In this document: positions 9,710-18,748 of the stretch, piece by piece
Layout of the letters: every line of letters starts with the position of its first letter
Numbering within the stretch: position 1 is the stretch's first letter
From: Pseudomonas huaxiensis
GTDB lineage: Bacteria > Pseudomonadota > Gammaproteobacteria > Pseudomonadales > Pseudomonadaceae
Assembly: GCF_003231275.1 (NCBI RefSeq)
Contig: NZ_QKVL01000034.1
Location: 1-64,000 of the forward strand
Reading direction: 5' to 3'
Length of the DNA: 64,000 nucleotides
Notes under the pieces: generated by a model
Database searches by the model: none
The model's input: only the letters and a program-made list of their open reading frames with translations
What the model was told of the DNA's origin: nothing
Position numbers and translations under genes: made by a program

Positions 9710-11062
9710 ATGACTCGCAGCCGATTCGCAAGAACCGCCGGCTGGCTGGTGCTGCCGTGCCTTGTCGCGGCGGGCCTGCTGGCCTGGTACGTCAACCGCG
9801 AGCCCGCCTCGCCGTTCGAAACCGCGCCACGCGCTGACGCCAGTGCCGACCCGGCGCTGGTCAGCCGTGGCGAATATGTGGCGCGCCTGAGCGATTGCGT
9901 CGCCTGCCACAGCCTGCCGGACGCCGCGCCATTCACTGGCGGGTTGCCGATGGCAACACCGCTGGGCGTGATCCACGCCACCAATATCACCCCCGAACGG
10001 GACACCGGTATCGGCGGCTACAGCCTCGCCGACTTCGACCGCGCCGTGCGCCATGGCGTCGCGCCTGGTGGCCGGCGTTTGTACCCGGCCATGCCCTACC
10101 CGTCCTACGCCAAGCTCAGTGACGACGATGTCCGCGCGCTCTATGCATTCTTCATGCAAGGCGTGCGGCCGGTCAGGCAAGCCAACCTTGCGGGGAGCAT
10201 TCCCTGGCCGCTGAACATGCGTTGGCCCATCGCTCTATGGAACGGTGTTTTTGCCGCGACCACGCCCTACGCGGACAAACCCGGACAGGACGCACGGTGG
10301 AACCGCGGCGCCTACATCGTCCAGGGCCCCGGTCATTGCGGCAGTTGTCATACTCCCCGCGGCCTGGCGTTCAACGAAAAAGCCCTGGATGAAGCCGGCA
10401 AGCCCTACCTCGCGGGTGCCCTGCTCGACGGCTGGTACGCGCCCAGCCTGCGCGACGATCACAACACCGGGCTGGGGCGCTGGAGCGAGGCCGAGATCGT
10501 CCGGTTCCTCAAGACCGGGCGTAACCAGCATGCGGTGGTCTACGGCTCGATGACCGAGGCCTTCAATAACTCCACGCAGTTCATGAGCGACGATGATCTG
10601 GCAGCAATCGCCCACTACCTGAAATCGCTGCCCGGCGATGCACAACGCGACGGCGCACCCTGGCAATACCAGGCGGTGTCCGCCGCACAGCACCTGGACA
10701 ATGCCGGCGCGCATACCTACGTGACCCGCTGCGCTTCCTGCCACGGCCTCGACGGCAAGGGCCTGGCCGAGTGGATGCCGCCGCTGGCCGGGGCGACTTC
10801 GGCGCTCGCCCGCGAAGACGCCTCGGCGATCAACATCACCCTCAATGGCTCGCAACGGGTGGTCGCCGCCGGGTTGCCGGATGCCTACCGCATGCCGGCG
10901 TTCCGCGCGCAACTGACGGACCAGGAAATCGCCGATGTGCTGAGTTTCATCCGCACCACCTGGGGCAACCAGGGTGGCAAGGTCGAGCCCCAGGCGGTCG
11001 GCAAGCTGCGCGGTCACACCGATCCGGCTAGCAGCAGCCCGATCATTCTGCAGATGCGCTGA
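9710..11062 (+). CDS. Triheme c-type cytochrome, electron acceptor of the Mo hydroxylase
   Basis: This 450-residue protein opens with an uncleaved anchor or signal helix (about 8-26) and has three CxxCH heme sites: CVACH (about 63), CGSCH (about 210) and CASCH (about 341). The layout matches the membrane-linked triheme subunit of alcohol and aldehyde dehydrogenases (AdhB type). It should carry electrons from the periplasmic Mo enzyme to the respiratory chain (quinone or cytochrome oxidase). It sits in the same operon, between the Mo subunit and the xdhC gene. Confidence 0.92.
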   Translation: MTRSRFARTAGWLVLPCLVAAGLLAWYVNREPASPFETAPRADASADPALVSRGEYVARLSDCVACHSLPDAAPFTGGLPMATPLGVIHATNITPERDTGIGGYSLADFDRAVRHGVAPGGRRLYPAMPYPSYAKLSDDDVRALYAFFMQGVRPVRQANLAGSIPWPLNMRWPIALWNGVFAATTPYADKPGQDARWNRGAYIVQGPGHCGSCHTPRGLAFNEKALDEAGKPYLAGALLDGWYAPSLRDDHNTGLGRWSEAEIVRFLKTGRNQHAVVYGSMTEAFNNSTQFMSDDDLAAIAHYLKSLPGDAQRDGAPWQYQAVSAAQHLDNAGAHTYVTRCASCHGLDGKGLAEWMPPLAGATSALAREDASAINITLNGSQRVVAAGLPDAYRMPAFRAQLTDQEIADVLSFIRTTWGNQGGKVEPQAVGKLRGHTDPASSSPIILQMR

Positions 11063-11069
11063 GGAGGTT

Positions 11070-12101
11070 ATGGCAGTCATGGAAAGCATCGATTTGCTGG
11101 TCCTGCGTAGCGTCCGCGACTGGGTCAAGGCGGGAGAGCCGGTGTTGCTGGCCACTGTCGCCCGCACCTGGGGTTCATCGCCCAGGCCGGTGGGTTCGAT
11201 GATGGCGCTGCGCGGCGATGGCCGGGTGGTGGGCAGCGTCTCCGGCGGCTGCATCGAGGATGACCTGATCCATCGCTACACCACCGCCTATGGCGGCGCC
11301 GGCATGCGCGGCGGCTTGCCCGAAGTGGTGCGCTACGGCGTCAGCGCCGACGAGGCCCACCGGTTCGGCCTGCCCTGCGGCGGCACCCTCGAACTGATCC
11401 TCGAATTCGACCCGGCACCGGCCCGCCTGGAGCAGTTGCTCGAATTGCTCGACAACGGCAGCCTGGTTCGCCGCGACCTCGACTTGAGCAACGGTCAGGT
11501 CACCCTGACCCCGACCCCGCTCCCGGAGCAGTTCAGTTTCGATGGCCGGCACATGTTCAACACCCTCGGCCCCGGCTACCGCGTGCTGTTGATCGGCGCC
11601 GGGGCGCTCGCCGAGTACCTGGCGACCATGGCCCTGTTCAACGGTTTCAAGGTCTCGGTGTGCGACCCACGGCCCGAGTACATGGGCGGCTGGAACGTCG
11701 CCGGGGTCGAGAAGATCGTCGGCATGCCGGATGACGTGGTCCGCGCCTACCGGGTCGATGTCCGCACCTGCATTGTCGCCCTCAGTCACGACCCCAGGCT
11801 CGATGATCTGGCCCTGCTCGAGGCCCTGCACAGCCCGGCGTTCTACGTCGGCGCCATCGGCTCGCGCCGTAACAGCCAGTTGCGCCGCGAGCGGCTGATC
11901 GAGCATTTCGGCGAAACCGAAGCCTCACTCAAACGCCTGCATGGTCCCATCGGCATCTATATCGGCAGCAAGACCCCCGCCGAGATCGCCGTCAGCGTCA
12001 TGGCCGAAATCCTTGCCGCCAAGAACGGCGTTGCCCTGCCTGGCGAAATCAGCGTTTCCCGGGCCAAGCACAGCCGCGAATTGCAGGTGCCAGCGGTATG
12101 A
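11070..12101 (+). CDS. XdhC-family molybdenum cofactor insertion protein
   Basis: This protein of about 343 residues has an N-terminal XdhC/CoxI domain (ATVARTWGSSPRPVGSMM, then VSGGCIEDDL) and a C-terminal Rossmann-like domain (YRVLLIGAGALAEYLA near residue 175). The family binds the molybdenum cofactor, helps add the terminal sulfur and loads the apo-enzyme. AGGAGG at 11062-11067 is 2 nt from the ATG at 11070 and 11 nt from an in-frame ATG at 11079, so the true start may be 11079. It overlaps the next gene by four bases (ATGA), which suggests translational coupling. Confidence 0.9.
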   Translation: MAVMESIDLLVLRSVRDWVKAGEPVLLATVARTWGSSPRPVGSMMALRGDGRVVGSVSGGCIEDDLIHRYTTAYGGAGMRGGLPEVVRYGVSADEAHRFGLPCGGTLELILEFDPAPARLEQLLELLDNGSLVRRDLDLSNGQVTLTPTPLPEQFSFDGRHMFNTLGPGYRVLLIGAGALAEYLATMALFNGFKVSVCDPRPEYMGGWNVAGVEKIVGMPDDVVRAYRVDVRTCIVALSHDPRLDDLALLEALHSPAFYVGAIGSRRNSQLRRERLIEHFGETEASLKRLHGPIGIYIGSKTPAEIAVSVMAEILAAKNGVALPGEISVSRAKHSRELQVPAV

Positions 12102-12667
12102 GCACCTGCGTGGCGTTGGTACTGGCCGCCGGTCGAGGCAAGCGTTTTGGCAGCGACAAGCGGCTGGCGCGGCTACCCTCTGGCCAGACCGTGCTGGCCG
12201 CGACGGTGGAGCGGGTGCTGACCTGCTTCGATCAGGTCCACGTGGTGCTGCGGCACGACGATGACCCTCGGCAGTTGGGCCTCGATAGCCGGGTCGCGCT
12301 CATCCGCGCCGAATACGCCGACGAAGGCATGGGCGCCAGCCTGGCCGCAGGCATTGGCGCGCTGGCGGATAATCCCGCCGTGGCCGTGGCGGTATTGCTT
12401 GGAGACATGCCCTGGATCGAGACGCAGACGCTGCGGCAGTTGTGCGCCCAAGCTGACAGCGAGCGCATCCTGATGCCGCTTCACCACGGCCAGCGGGGCC
12501 ATCCAGTGCTGTTCGGGCGCCGCTTCTGGCCCGCCTTGTTGCGGGCAAACGGCGATCAGGGTGGCCGCCAGGTGATCGGCGACAACCCTCAGGCCTGTGT
12601 GCGGATCGAGGTGGACGACCCCGGCGTTGTGCGGGATATCGATCTGCCCGGCGATCTCACGGGGTAA
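12098..12667 (+). CDS. MocA-like molybdopterin cytidylyl/nucleotidyl-transferase
   Basis: This 189-residue protein is of the NTP-transferase fold with the nucleotide-binding start VLAAGRGKRFGSDKRL (about residues 7-22) and a later GDMPW segment that supplies a metal-binding Asp. The family attaches CMP (MocA) or another nucleotide to molybdopterin for xanthine-oxidase-type enzymes. As last gene of the Mo-hydroxylase operon, overlapping xdhC, it most likely makes the cofactor form used by the 7439 product. Confidence 0.88.
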   Translation: MSTCVALVLAAGRGKRFGSDKRLARLPSGQTVLAATVERVLTCFDQVHVVLRHDDDPRQLGLDSRVALIRAEYADEGMGASLAAGIGALADNPAVAVAVLLGDMPWIETQTLRQLCAQADSERILMPLHHGQRGHPVLFGRRFWPALLRANGDQGGRQVIGDNPQACVRIEVDDPGVVRDIDLPGDLTG

Positions 12668-12716
12668 GTTACACCGACTATCCGCGCCACGGCTTAAGCC
12701 AAGCGCCCCGATCCGC

Positions 12717-13319
12717 CTACGGCGCCAACCCCTCCACCAACGTCTGGGTCAGCTTGCGGATCCGCCGGTCATGGGCCTCCAGGTCCGGCACGTCGTCCTG
12801 CACCAGGCGCATGAACAGCGTCGAGCTGTAGTCGTTGAGGAATTCGGCGACGAAATCGACATCGAACGACGCCTTCAACAATCCCCGCTCCTGTAACTCG
12901 CGCAGCAACCCGGCCACTTCGTCGATCAGGCGTTTGTTGAGGTGGGTCGCGGCGTCCGGGCGCGGGGTCAGCAGGCCCAGCGGCAGCAGCTCGCGCCAGA
13001 TGGCGGCGGGCAAGGCCTGCAACTCGCGGCGGATGATCTGCGATTCGAGATGGCACATGGCGTCGACCGCATTGTCGAACGCCGGCATCTGCACCCGGGC
13101 ATCGCTGAGCGCGCGCTGGTCGGCGTGCTCCATCAGGGCCAGCAGAATGTCCTGCTTGCTGCCGAAATAATTGAACACCGTCGGCGTCGACACCCCCGCC
13201 TGGACCGCGATCTGCTCCACGGTGGTCGCGGTGAAGCCGTGGGTCTCGAACAGCTCCAGCGCCGCCGCAACGATAGCCTCCCGCCGCAGTTCCTTTTGTC
13301 TCTGTCGTAATCCGCTCAC
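12717..13319 (-). CDS. TetR-family transcriptional regulator
   Basis: This protein is about 200 residues from a GTG at 13319, which has GGAG a good distance upstream. An in-frame ATG at 13379 would add about 20 residues but sits in AT-rich DNA without a ribosome site. The N-terminal HTH (IVAAALELFETHGFTATTVE through TPTVFNYFGSKQDIL) is classic TetR, and the rest is the helical ligand domain. It diverges from the serine hydrolase at 13447 and converges with the mocA-like gene. It probably represses the 13.4 kb gene or cluster through the palindrome at 13376-13392. Confidence 0.9.
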   Translation of the reverse strand: MSGLRQRQKELRREAIVAAALELFETHGFTATTVEQIAVQAGVSTPTVFNYFGSKQDILLALMEHADQRALSDARVQMPAFDNAVDAMCHLESQIIRRELQALPAAIWRELLPLGLLTPRPDAATHLNKRLIDEVAGLLRELQERGLLKASFDVDFVAEFLNDYSSTLFMRLVQDDVPDLEAHDRRIRKLTQTLVEGLAP

Positions 13320-13375
13320 GCTCTTCTCCGGGTGGCCTGGGCAAGGTGCCGATTCTAATAAATTTTCAACTTCGA

Positions 13376-13417
13376 TCAAATATTTTATTTGACTATAAAA
13401 TTATATGGAGATAAAAA
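13376..13417 (+). promoter_or_regulatory. Candidate TetR operator overlapping a promoter
   Basis: A 17-bp palindrome, TCAAATATTTTATTTGA (13376-13392), lies in the AT-rich gap between the TetR gene and the hydrolase gene. It overlaps a possible -35, TTGACT (13389-13394), with a possible -10, TAAAAA (13412-13417), 17 bp downstream. The arrangement fits repression of the 13447 gene by the divergent TetR protein. It is a visual match only. Confidence 0.4.
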
Positions 13418-13446
13418 TTTCCCACCGCCACCCCACGGAGCTGTCC

Positions 13447-14679
13447 ATGAACACCGATTTCGTCGAGGCAATGCGCAGTGCCTACCGCACCAGCGCTCCT
13501 TCCGTAACGCCGTTGATGGAGGGGTTCCCGCCGCCCGCCGAACAACGGGTGACATGGCACAACTTCATGACCCCGCCGCACAACCGCTGGGCGTTTCACA
13601 ACCTGGGTCGGATCCGCCCGAGCATCAGCGTGCCGCGTGGCCAGACAGCCGCCGAGCCGCTGCCCAGCGCCGGTTATTCGATCGCCGATTTCAGCTTTGT
13701 CAGTGCCTCGGGCGATGACGTCAGCCTCGCCGATCACCTCGCGGCGACCCACACCGACGGCTGGCTGGTCATGAAAGACGGCCAGGTCGTCCAGGAGCTT
13801 TACGGCAACGGCCACGGCGAGAGCAAGCGCCACATCATGTTCTCGGTAACCAAATCGTTGATCGGCATGAAAGCCGAGGAACTGGTGCAGAACGGCCAAC
13901 TGGACGATCAACGCCTCGCCGCCAGCTACGTCGCGGAGTTCACCGGCAGCGCCTTCGGTGACGCCAGCGTGCGCCAGTTGATGGACATGGGGGTGTCCAT
14001 CGATTACGACGAGGTCTACGACGATCCCGACTCCGGCAGCTCGCACTTCGGCTACGCCTGCGGGCTCACCCCGCCACCGCCCGGTATCCGCGCCTGCCAG
14101 TCGCTCTACGAATACCTGCCGGGGATGCGCAAGCGCGCCGAGCACGGCGGTTTCTTCCATTACGTGACCGCGACCACCGAAGCCCTCGGCTGGGTGATGG
14201 AACGCGCCACCGGCCGCAGTTGCGCCGAGCTGCTGGGCGATATCTGGCAAAGCCTGGGCTGCGAGCGGGACGGGTTTTTCCTCGCCGATCCGTGGGGCCG
14301 CAATATCACCGGCTGCGGTTTCAACGCGACCCTGCGCGACATGGCCCGCTATGGCAGCCTGCTGCTCGATCGCGGGCATTGCCAGGGCCGGCAACTGATC
14401 AGCGCCGACGCCATCAGCGCGGTGCTGGCCGGCGGTGATCCGGCCATTTACGCCGCCAACGACAGCTTCGCCCAGTGGAGTCCGGGGGCCAGCTACAAGA
14501 GCCAGTGGTACGTCTATCCCGGTGAAGCGCTGCTGGCGGTGGGCATCCATGGCCAGTACCTGTACCTGGATTTCGAACGCCGCGTGGTGATCGTCAAGCA
14601 GTCATCCCTACCGGTTGCCGAAAGCATCCTCGATATCGACACCGTTCGCCTGCTACGTGCGCTTGCCCGCGCGCTCTGA
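13447..14679 (+). CDS. Serine hydrolase of the beta-lactamase / 6-aminohexanoate-dimer hydrolase type
   Basis: This 410-residue protein has the class C beta-lactamase-fold motif S-x-x-K in MFSVTKSLIGMKAEEL (Ser133, Lys136). The flanking region, with the preceding TDGWLVMKDGQVVQELYGNG, resembles NylB-type amide hydrolases and EstB-type esterases. GGAG lies 7 nt before the ATG at 13447; an upstream in-frame ATG at 13405 lacks a ribosome site. No signal peptide is seen, so it is probably cytoplasmic. It is the first gene of the cluster running to about 22.9 kb. Natural substrate unknown: a linear amide, ester or D-peptide are all possible. Confidence 0.85.
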   Translation: MNTDFVEAMRSAYRTSAPSVTPLMEGFPPPAEQRVTWHNFMTPPHNRWAFHNLGRIRPSISVPRGQTAAEPLPSAGYSIADFSFVSASGDDVSLADHLAATHTDGWLVMKDGQVVQELYGNGHGESKRHIMFSVTKSLIGMKAEELVQNGQLDDQRLAASYVAEFTGSAFGDASVRQLMDMGVSIDYDEVYDDPDSGSSHFGYACGLTPPPPGIRACQSLYEYLPGMRKRAEHGGFFHYVTATTEALGWVMERATGRSCAELLGDIWQSLGCERDGFFLADPWGRNITGCGFNATLRDMARYGSLLLDRGHCQGRQLISADAISAVLAGGDPAIYAANDSFAQWSPGASYKSQWYVYPGEALLAVGIHGQYLYLDFERRVVIVKQSSLPVAESILDIDTVRLLRALARAL

Positions 14680-14700
14680 ACCGACCGACAGGAGAGCCCC

Positions 14701-15828
14701 ATGAAGCATTTGCTGAAAACCATGACCACGGCCCTGCTGCTGGGCGGCACCAGCCTGTTCGTCCAGGCCCAGGACCAGGCCGACACCGCGACCCAACAGC
14801 TGGGCGGCGAACTGCGCATCTATAACTGGATCGAGTACCTGCCCAAGGACGTGCTGCAGGATTTCCAGAAACACACCGGCATCAAGGTCACCTACGACGT
14901 CTTCGACAGTCCGCAAACACTGGAAGCCCGTCTGCTGACCGGAACTGCGGGATATGACCTCGCGTTCCCCGGCAGCAGCCAGGTGCCCAACCTGATTGCC
15001 GCCGGCGCCGTACTGCCGCTGGACCGCAAGCAGTTGCCGAACTGGCACCAGCTTGACCCCGCCACCCTGCAACAGCGCGAGCACCTGGACCCCGGCAACC
15101 GCTATTCGGTGCCGTACCTGCTGGGCAGCACGCTGATCGGCTACAACAAGGCCAAGGTCGAGGCGGTCCTCGGCAAAGACGTCGACATGCGCGACTACGA
15201 CCTGCTGTTCAAGCCGGAGAACATCGCCCGCTTGAGCCAGTGCGGCGTAGCCATTCTCGACAGCCCCAACGAGGTGGTGCCGATCGCCCTGCACTACCTC
15301 GGCCTGGACCCGAACAGCACGCGCCAGGCCGATTACGACCGGGTCGAGGCGCTGCTCAAGTCGATCCGTCCCTACGTGCGCTACTTCAACTCGTCGAAAT
15401 ACCCCCAGGACTTGGCCAACGGCGATATCTGCGTGGCCCTCGGCTGGTCCGGCGGGATACTCGCGGCGCGCAACATGGCCCTCGGCGCCAACAACGGCAA
15501 CGACATCCGCATGGCCTTGCCGCGCCAGGGCACGCTGATGTGGTCGGACGATATGGTGATCCCCAAGGGCGCGAAAAACCTCGCCCAGGCCCACGCCTTC
15601 ATCGACTGGCTGCTGCAGCCGGACGTGATCGCCCGGGTCACCAACCAGATTGGCTACCCCAATCCGACACCGGCGAGCAAAGCGCTGATCGACCCTCAAC
15701 TGCTCAGCGAACGCAACCTGTTCGTCCCGGAGGAGGACCGTCACCTGCTGTTCCAGGCCGAACCACCGCAGCGGCAAGTGCTGCGCCTGCTGACACGGCT
15801 GTGGAACCGGATTCGGTCCGATGTCTGA
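14701..15828 (+). CDS. PotF-like extracellular solute-binding protein (orphan)
   Basis: This 375-residue protein has a signal peptide ending near VQAQ (about residue 22). It resembles putrescine-binding PotF along its length: LRIYNWIEYLPKDVLQDF, VTYDVFDSPQTLEARLLTG and LANGDICVALGWSGG all have PotF counterparts. In PotF the segment reads GWAGD, and that aspartate contacts the diamine; here it is Gly (GWSGG). PotF's NWSDY is NWIEY here. The ligand may therefore not be putrescine. No permease or ATPase gene is adjacent, so it may serve a distant transporter or the chemoreceptor at 19450. It lies 21 bp after the hydrolase, probably in the same operon. Confidence 0.85.
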   Translation: MKHLLKTMTTALLLGGTSLFVQAQDQADTATQQLGGELRIYNWIEYLPKDVLQDFQKHTGIKVTYDVFDSPQTLEARLLTGTAGYDLAFPGSSQVPNLIAAGAVLPLDRKQLPNWHQLDPATLQQREHLDPGNRYSVPYLLGSTLIGYNKAKVEAVLGKDVDMRDYDLLFKPENIARLSQCGVAILDSPNEVVPIALHYLGLDPNSTRQADYDRVEALLKSIRPYVRYFNSSKYPQDLANGDICVALGWSGGILAARNMALGANNGNDIRMALPRQGTLMWSDDMVIPKGAKNLAQAHAFIDWLLQPDVIARVTNQIGYPNPTPASKALIDPQLLSERNLFVPEEDRHLLFQAEPPQRQVLRLLTRLWNRIRSDV

Positions 15829-16061
15829 CGCGCCATCCACCCACCCGAAAAAGGAGCACCGCACCCGCCGACACTGATCCCGCGACCCGCTTCACCCGCC
15901 AATAACAACCCTTGCCCGGTGCCTGAGTGGCTCGTCTTCGATCGAGCCAGCGCTCTCGTCATGCCCGGAAAAAGCGCGGGGGCCGTCAGGCCAGCCAATA
16001 ACAAGACCCAAAACGCGACGCCTTTATCTGCCAGATCAATCACAACAATGGAGCAGAACGC

Positions 16062-16799
16062 ATGAACAAATTGATGACCGGAGGGCTGGCCAGCGACTAC
16101 CGGGTCGGCGGCTTTTCCCTGAACCAGGACGACGGCCCCGTCCTGCTCACGTCCGCCACCCTGGTGCACAAGATCAGCGGTCTCTACGCCGGCGTCTTCA
16201 CCGCCAACGTCGACATGGGTACGCAGAGCAACCGCGAGTGGGATTACTACGTCGGTATCGCCCGGCCGATCACCGAAAACACCCGCTTCTCGCTGTCCTA
16301 TGTCCGCTACGAATACCCCGGCGATAGCTGGATCAACTTCGGCGAATGGATCGGCACCCTCGGCTACCGCAACGCCACGGTGGGCTTCAAATACGCCAAC
16401 GACCTGCGTAACCCACCGGCCCGCGCCGCAGCCGCGGCCCAGGTCGACCAGTTGATCGGCTGGGGCGTGCTGCCCGCCAACGCTGCCATCACTGTGCGCG
16501 ATGAGCATCGCCTGATCAGTTGGGCCGAATACGACTTCTACCTGCCGTGGCAGACCAAGCTCAACGTCCGCTTCGGCCACACCTCGACCCCGGACGACCA
16601 GGCCTGGCGCTCGGCCAGCGGCAAGTACCGCAGCGACTACAACGACTGGCAACTGGCGGTCAGCAAGCGCGCCTACGGCCTGGAATGGAAGGCCGCCTAC
16701 ATCGACACCGACCTCTCCGAGGCCGAGTGCACCAACAACTTCGGCAAGGGCGGCGACTGCTCCGCCACCGTGGTGTTCTCGGCCAGCAAGCGCTTCTGA
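16062..16799 (+). CDS. TorF-family putative porin lacking a signal peptide
   Basis: This 245-residue protein matches the conserved outer-membrane family TIGR02001 (TorF): GLASDYRVGGFSLNQDDGP at the N-terminus, SGLYAGVFTANVD, then alternating beta strands ending in FSASKRF with a C-terminal Phe typical of barrel proteins. The family normally has a signal sequence of about 20-25 residues before the first strand. Here the strand begins only seven residues after the Met. The upstream frame meets TAA at 15999 with no other start. GGAG lies 8 nt before the ATG, so the start looks genuine. An in-frame loss of the signal core is likely, and the protein may be unable to reach the outer membrane. Confidence 0.75.
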   Translation: MNKLMTGGLASDYRVGGFSLNQDDGPVLLTSATLVHKISGLYAGVFTANVDMGTQSNREWDYYVGIARPITENTRFSLSYVRYEYPGDSWINFGEWIGTLGYRNATVGFKYANDLRNPPARAAAAAQVDQLIGWGVLPANAAITVRDEHRLISWAEYDFYLPWQTKLNVRFGHTSTPDDQAWRSASGKYRSDYNDWQLAVSKRAYGLEWKAAYIDTDLSEAECTNNFGKGGDCSATVVFSASKRF

Positions 16800-16871
16800 G
16801 CACGGCCTGAATGATGCGGGCCGCACGCCAGCGCCCCGCTCCCCTTTGTAACGACTGATCCGAGGATAGTT

Positions 16872-18740
16872 ATGTCCATGCCCTCCCTCACCCGCGCGCT
16901 GAGCCTCAGCGCCCTGAGCCTGGCCCTGCTGATTGCCGGCTGCGCCGGTGCCCCGCCCGGCGGCGAAGGCCTGCCGCCGTCCGACCGTAGCTTCGAAGCC
17001 TTCTGGGGCAAGCGCGTCACCGGCTATATCACCGCCGCCGACGGCACCCAACTGCGCTATTCGGTCTTGCTGCCTAAAGGCGAAGGCAAGTTCCCGGTGC
17101 TGGTCCGCTACAGCGGCTACGACTCCGGCAGCATCGGTGGCTCGGCCTACCTGCAAGACAACGAAACCTTCTCCGTGGCCATGGACAAGGACCTGGTGGA
17201 GCGCGGCTACGCCGTGATGGGCGTGCAAGCCCGCGGCACCGGCTGCTCCCAGGGCACTTTCGATTTTCTCGGCCCGGAATACGGCACCGATGGCCGCAGC
17301 GCGGTCGAGTTCGCCGCGCAGCAGAACTGGTCCAACGGCAATGTCGGCATGTTCGGCTGGTCGTGGGCCGGCATGTCGCAGTTGATGACCGCCTCCGAAC
17401 GCCCGCAGGGCCTCAAGGCCATCGCGCCGGGCATGATCCTCGGCGATGCCTACACCGACAGTTGGTTCCTCGGCGGCGTGCCGAACCAGGAGTTCACCAC
17501 CACCTGGCACTGGTTCGTCGACCAGCGCTGGGAAGCGGTGAAGGCCAGCGCAAAAAGCGAAGGCGACGAGCGCTGCATCGCCCAGGTGACGGAAAACCAG
17601 GCCAAGGTGGTCGACACCTCATTGATGTACCAGATGCTCCGTCACCCGCAGCACGATGAATGGATGAAGCAACGCGCCCCGCGTGACCGCGCGAACCTGG
17701 TGCAAGTGCCGGTGCTGTCGATGCAGGCCTGGCAGGACGAGGCCGTACTGGCTCGCGAAGGTTTCTACCAGGAACGCCTCGATCCGAAACAGCTGTGGAT
17801 GGTGCAGACCAGCGGCGGCCACAACCTCTACGAGTCCGAACGCTTCCGCAAAAAGCTGTACGCCTTCCTCGACCACTTCGTCAAAGGCGAGCAGAACCAG
17901 TTCGAAAGCACCCCGCACCTGGAAATCTGGCAGGAAACCGTGGCCGACGACCGCAGCGGTCGCCATCAGGCCAACGAAAGCGCACGCCCCGGCTGGACCA
18001 TCGAGCGCAACCAGTACCCGCTGCCGGTGAAGCCGGTGAGCTTCGCCCTCAACGAGGGCGGCGAACTGGTCCAGGGCGGCAAGGGCAGCGGCAAACCGGA
18101 CGCTTATATCTATCCGATCCCAGGCCCGGACGTGAACACCTACCTCAAGGACCATGCCTGGGGCTGGCAGCACCCGCTGTGGCGTGACGGCAGCCTGGCC
18201 TACACCAGCGCGCCGTTCGAACGCGACTTCCTCAGCTACGGCAGCGGCAGCGCGGACATCTGGCTGTCGACCTTCCTGGCCCCGGACACCGATGTGCAGG
18301 TGACCATCACCGAAGTGCGCCCGGACGACAAGGAAGTGTTCGTCCAGCGCGGCTGGCTGCGCATGTCCAACCGCAAGCTGGACGACAGCAAGTCCAGCGA
18401 ACTGCGGCCACAACAGCTCAACGAGCCGGACGGCATCCAGCCGATGCTGCCGAACGTGCCGGCGCTGGGCCGGGTGGAAATCCCGCCGTTCTCCCACCCG
18501 TTCCGTGAAGGCTCGCGCCTGCGCATCTGGATTGACGCACCGTCGCGCACCGGTGGTTACGGCTTCGCCTACTACGCGCTGTCCAGCCGCAACACGGTGT
18601 TCCATGACGCGGCGCACCCTTCGCGACTGGTGCTCGGCGAACTGACCGGGGTGAACGTGCCGCCAGACCTGCCCGAGTGCAACTCTTTGCTCAAACAGCC
18701 TTGCCGTCACGACCCGCTGTCGTCCTGGCCGCCGTTCTGA
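16872..18740 (+). CDS. CocE/NonD-family hydrolase, lipoprotein
   Basis: This 622-residue protein begins with a lipoprotein signal (LALLIAGC; lipidated Cys24), so it should be anchored in the envelope. The alpha/beta hydrolase core contains the nucleophile elbow GWSWAG (Ser164) and an oxyanion region around VMGVQARGTGCSQG. The C-terminal third (from about 400) is the beta-sandwich domain of the X-Pro dipeptidyl-peptidase / cocaine-esterase family. Such enzymes cleave esters, amides or beta-lactam side chains. The gene follows the porin and precedes DUF3237 in one orientation, ending in a hairpin at 18749-18773. Confidence 0.88.
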   Translation: MSMPSLTRALSLSALSLALLIAGCAGAPPGGEGLPPSDRSFEAFWGKRVTGYITAADGTQLRYSVLLPKGEGKFPVLVRYSGYDSGSIGGSAYLQDNETFSVAMDKDLVERGYAVMGVQARGTGCSQGTFDFLGPEYGTDGRSAVEFAAQQNWSNGNVGMFGWSWAGMSQLMTASERPQGLKAIAPGMILGDAYTDSWFLGGVPNQEFTTTWHWFVDQRWEAVKASAKSEGDERCIAQVTENQAKVVDTSLMYQMLRHPQHDEWMKQRAPRDRANLVQVPVLSMQAWQDEAVLAREGFYQERLDPKQLWMVQTSGGHNLYESERFRKKLYAFLDHFVKGEQNQFESTPHLEIWQETVADDRSGRHQANESARPGWTIERNQYPLPVKPVSFALNEGGELVQGGKGSGKPDAYIYPIPGPDVNTYLKDHAWGWQHPLWRDGSLAYTSAPFERDFLSYGSGSADIWLSTFLAPDTDVQVTITEVRPDDKEVFVQRGWLRMSNRKLDDSKSSELRPQQLNEPDGIQPMLPNVPALGRVEIPPFSHPFREGSRLRIWIDAPSRTGGYGFAYYALSSRNTVFHDAAHPSRLVLGELTGVNVPPDLPECNSLLKQPCRHDPLSSWPPF

Positions 18741-18748
18741 CGCCCGCG

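Noticed and set aside
15741-17510. Minus-strand open frame of about 589 codons opposite the porin and CocE genes
   Set aside because: It overlaps two recognisable plus-strand proteins, has no ribosome site and no motifs.
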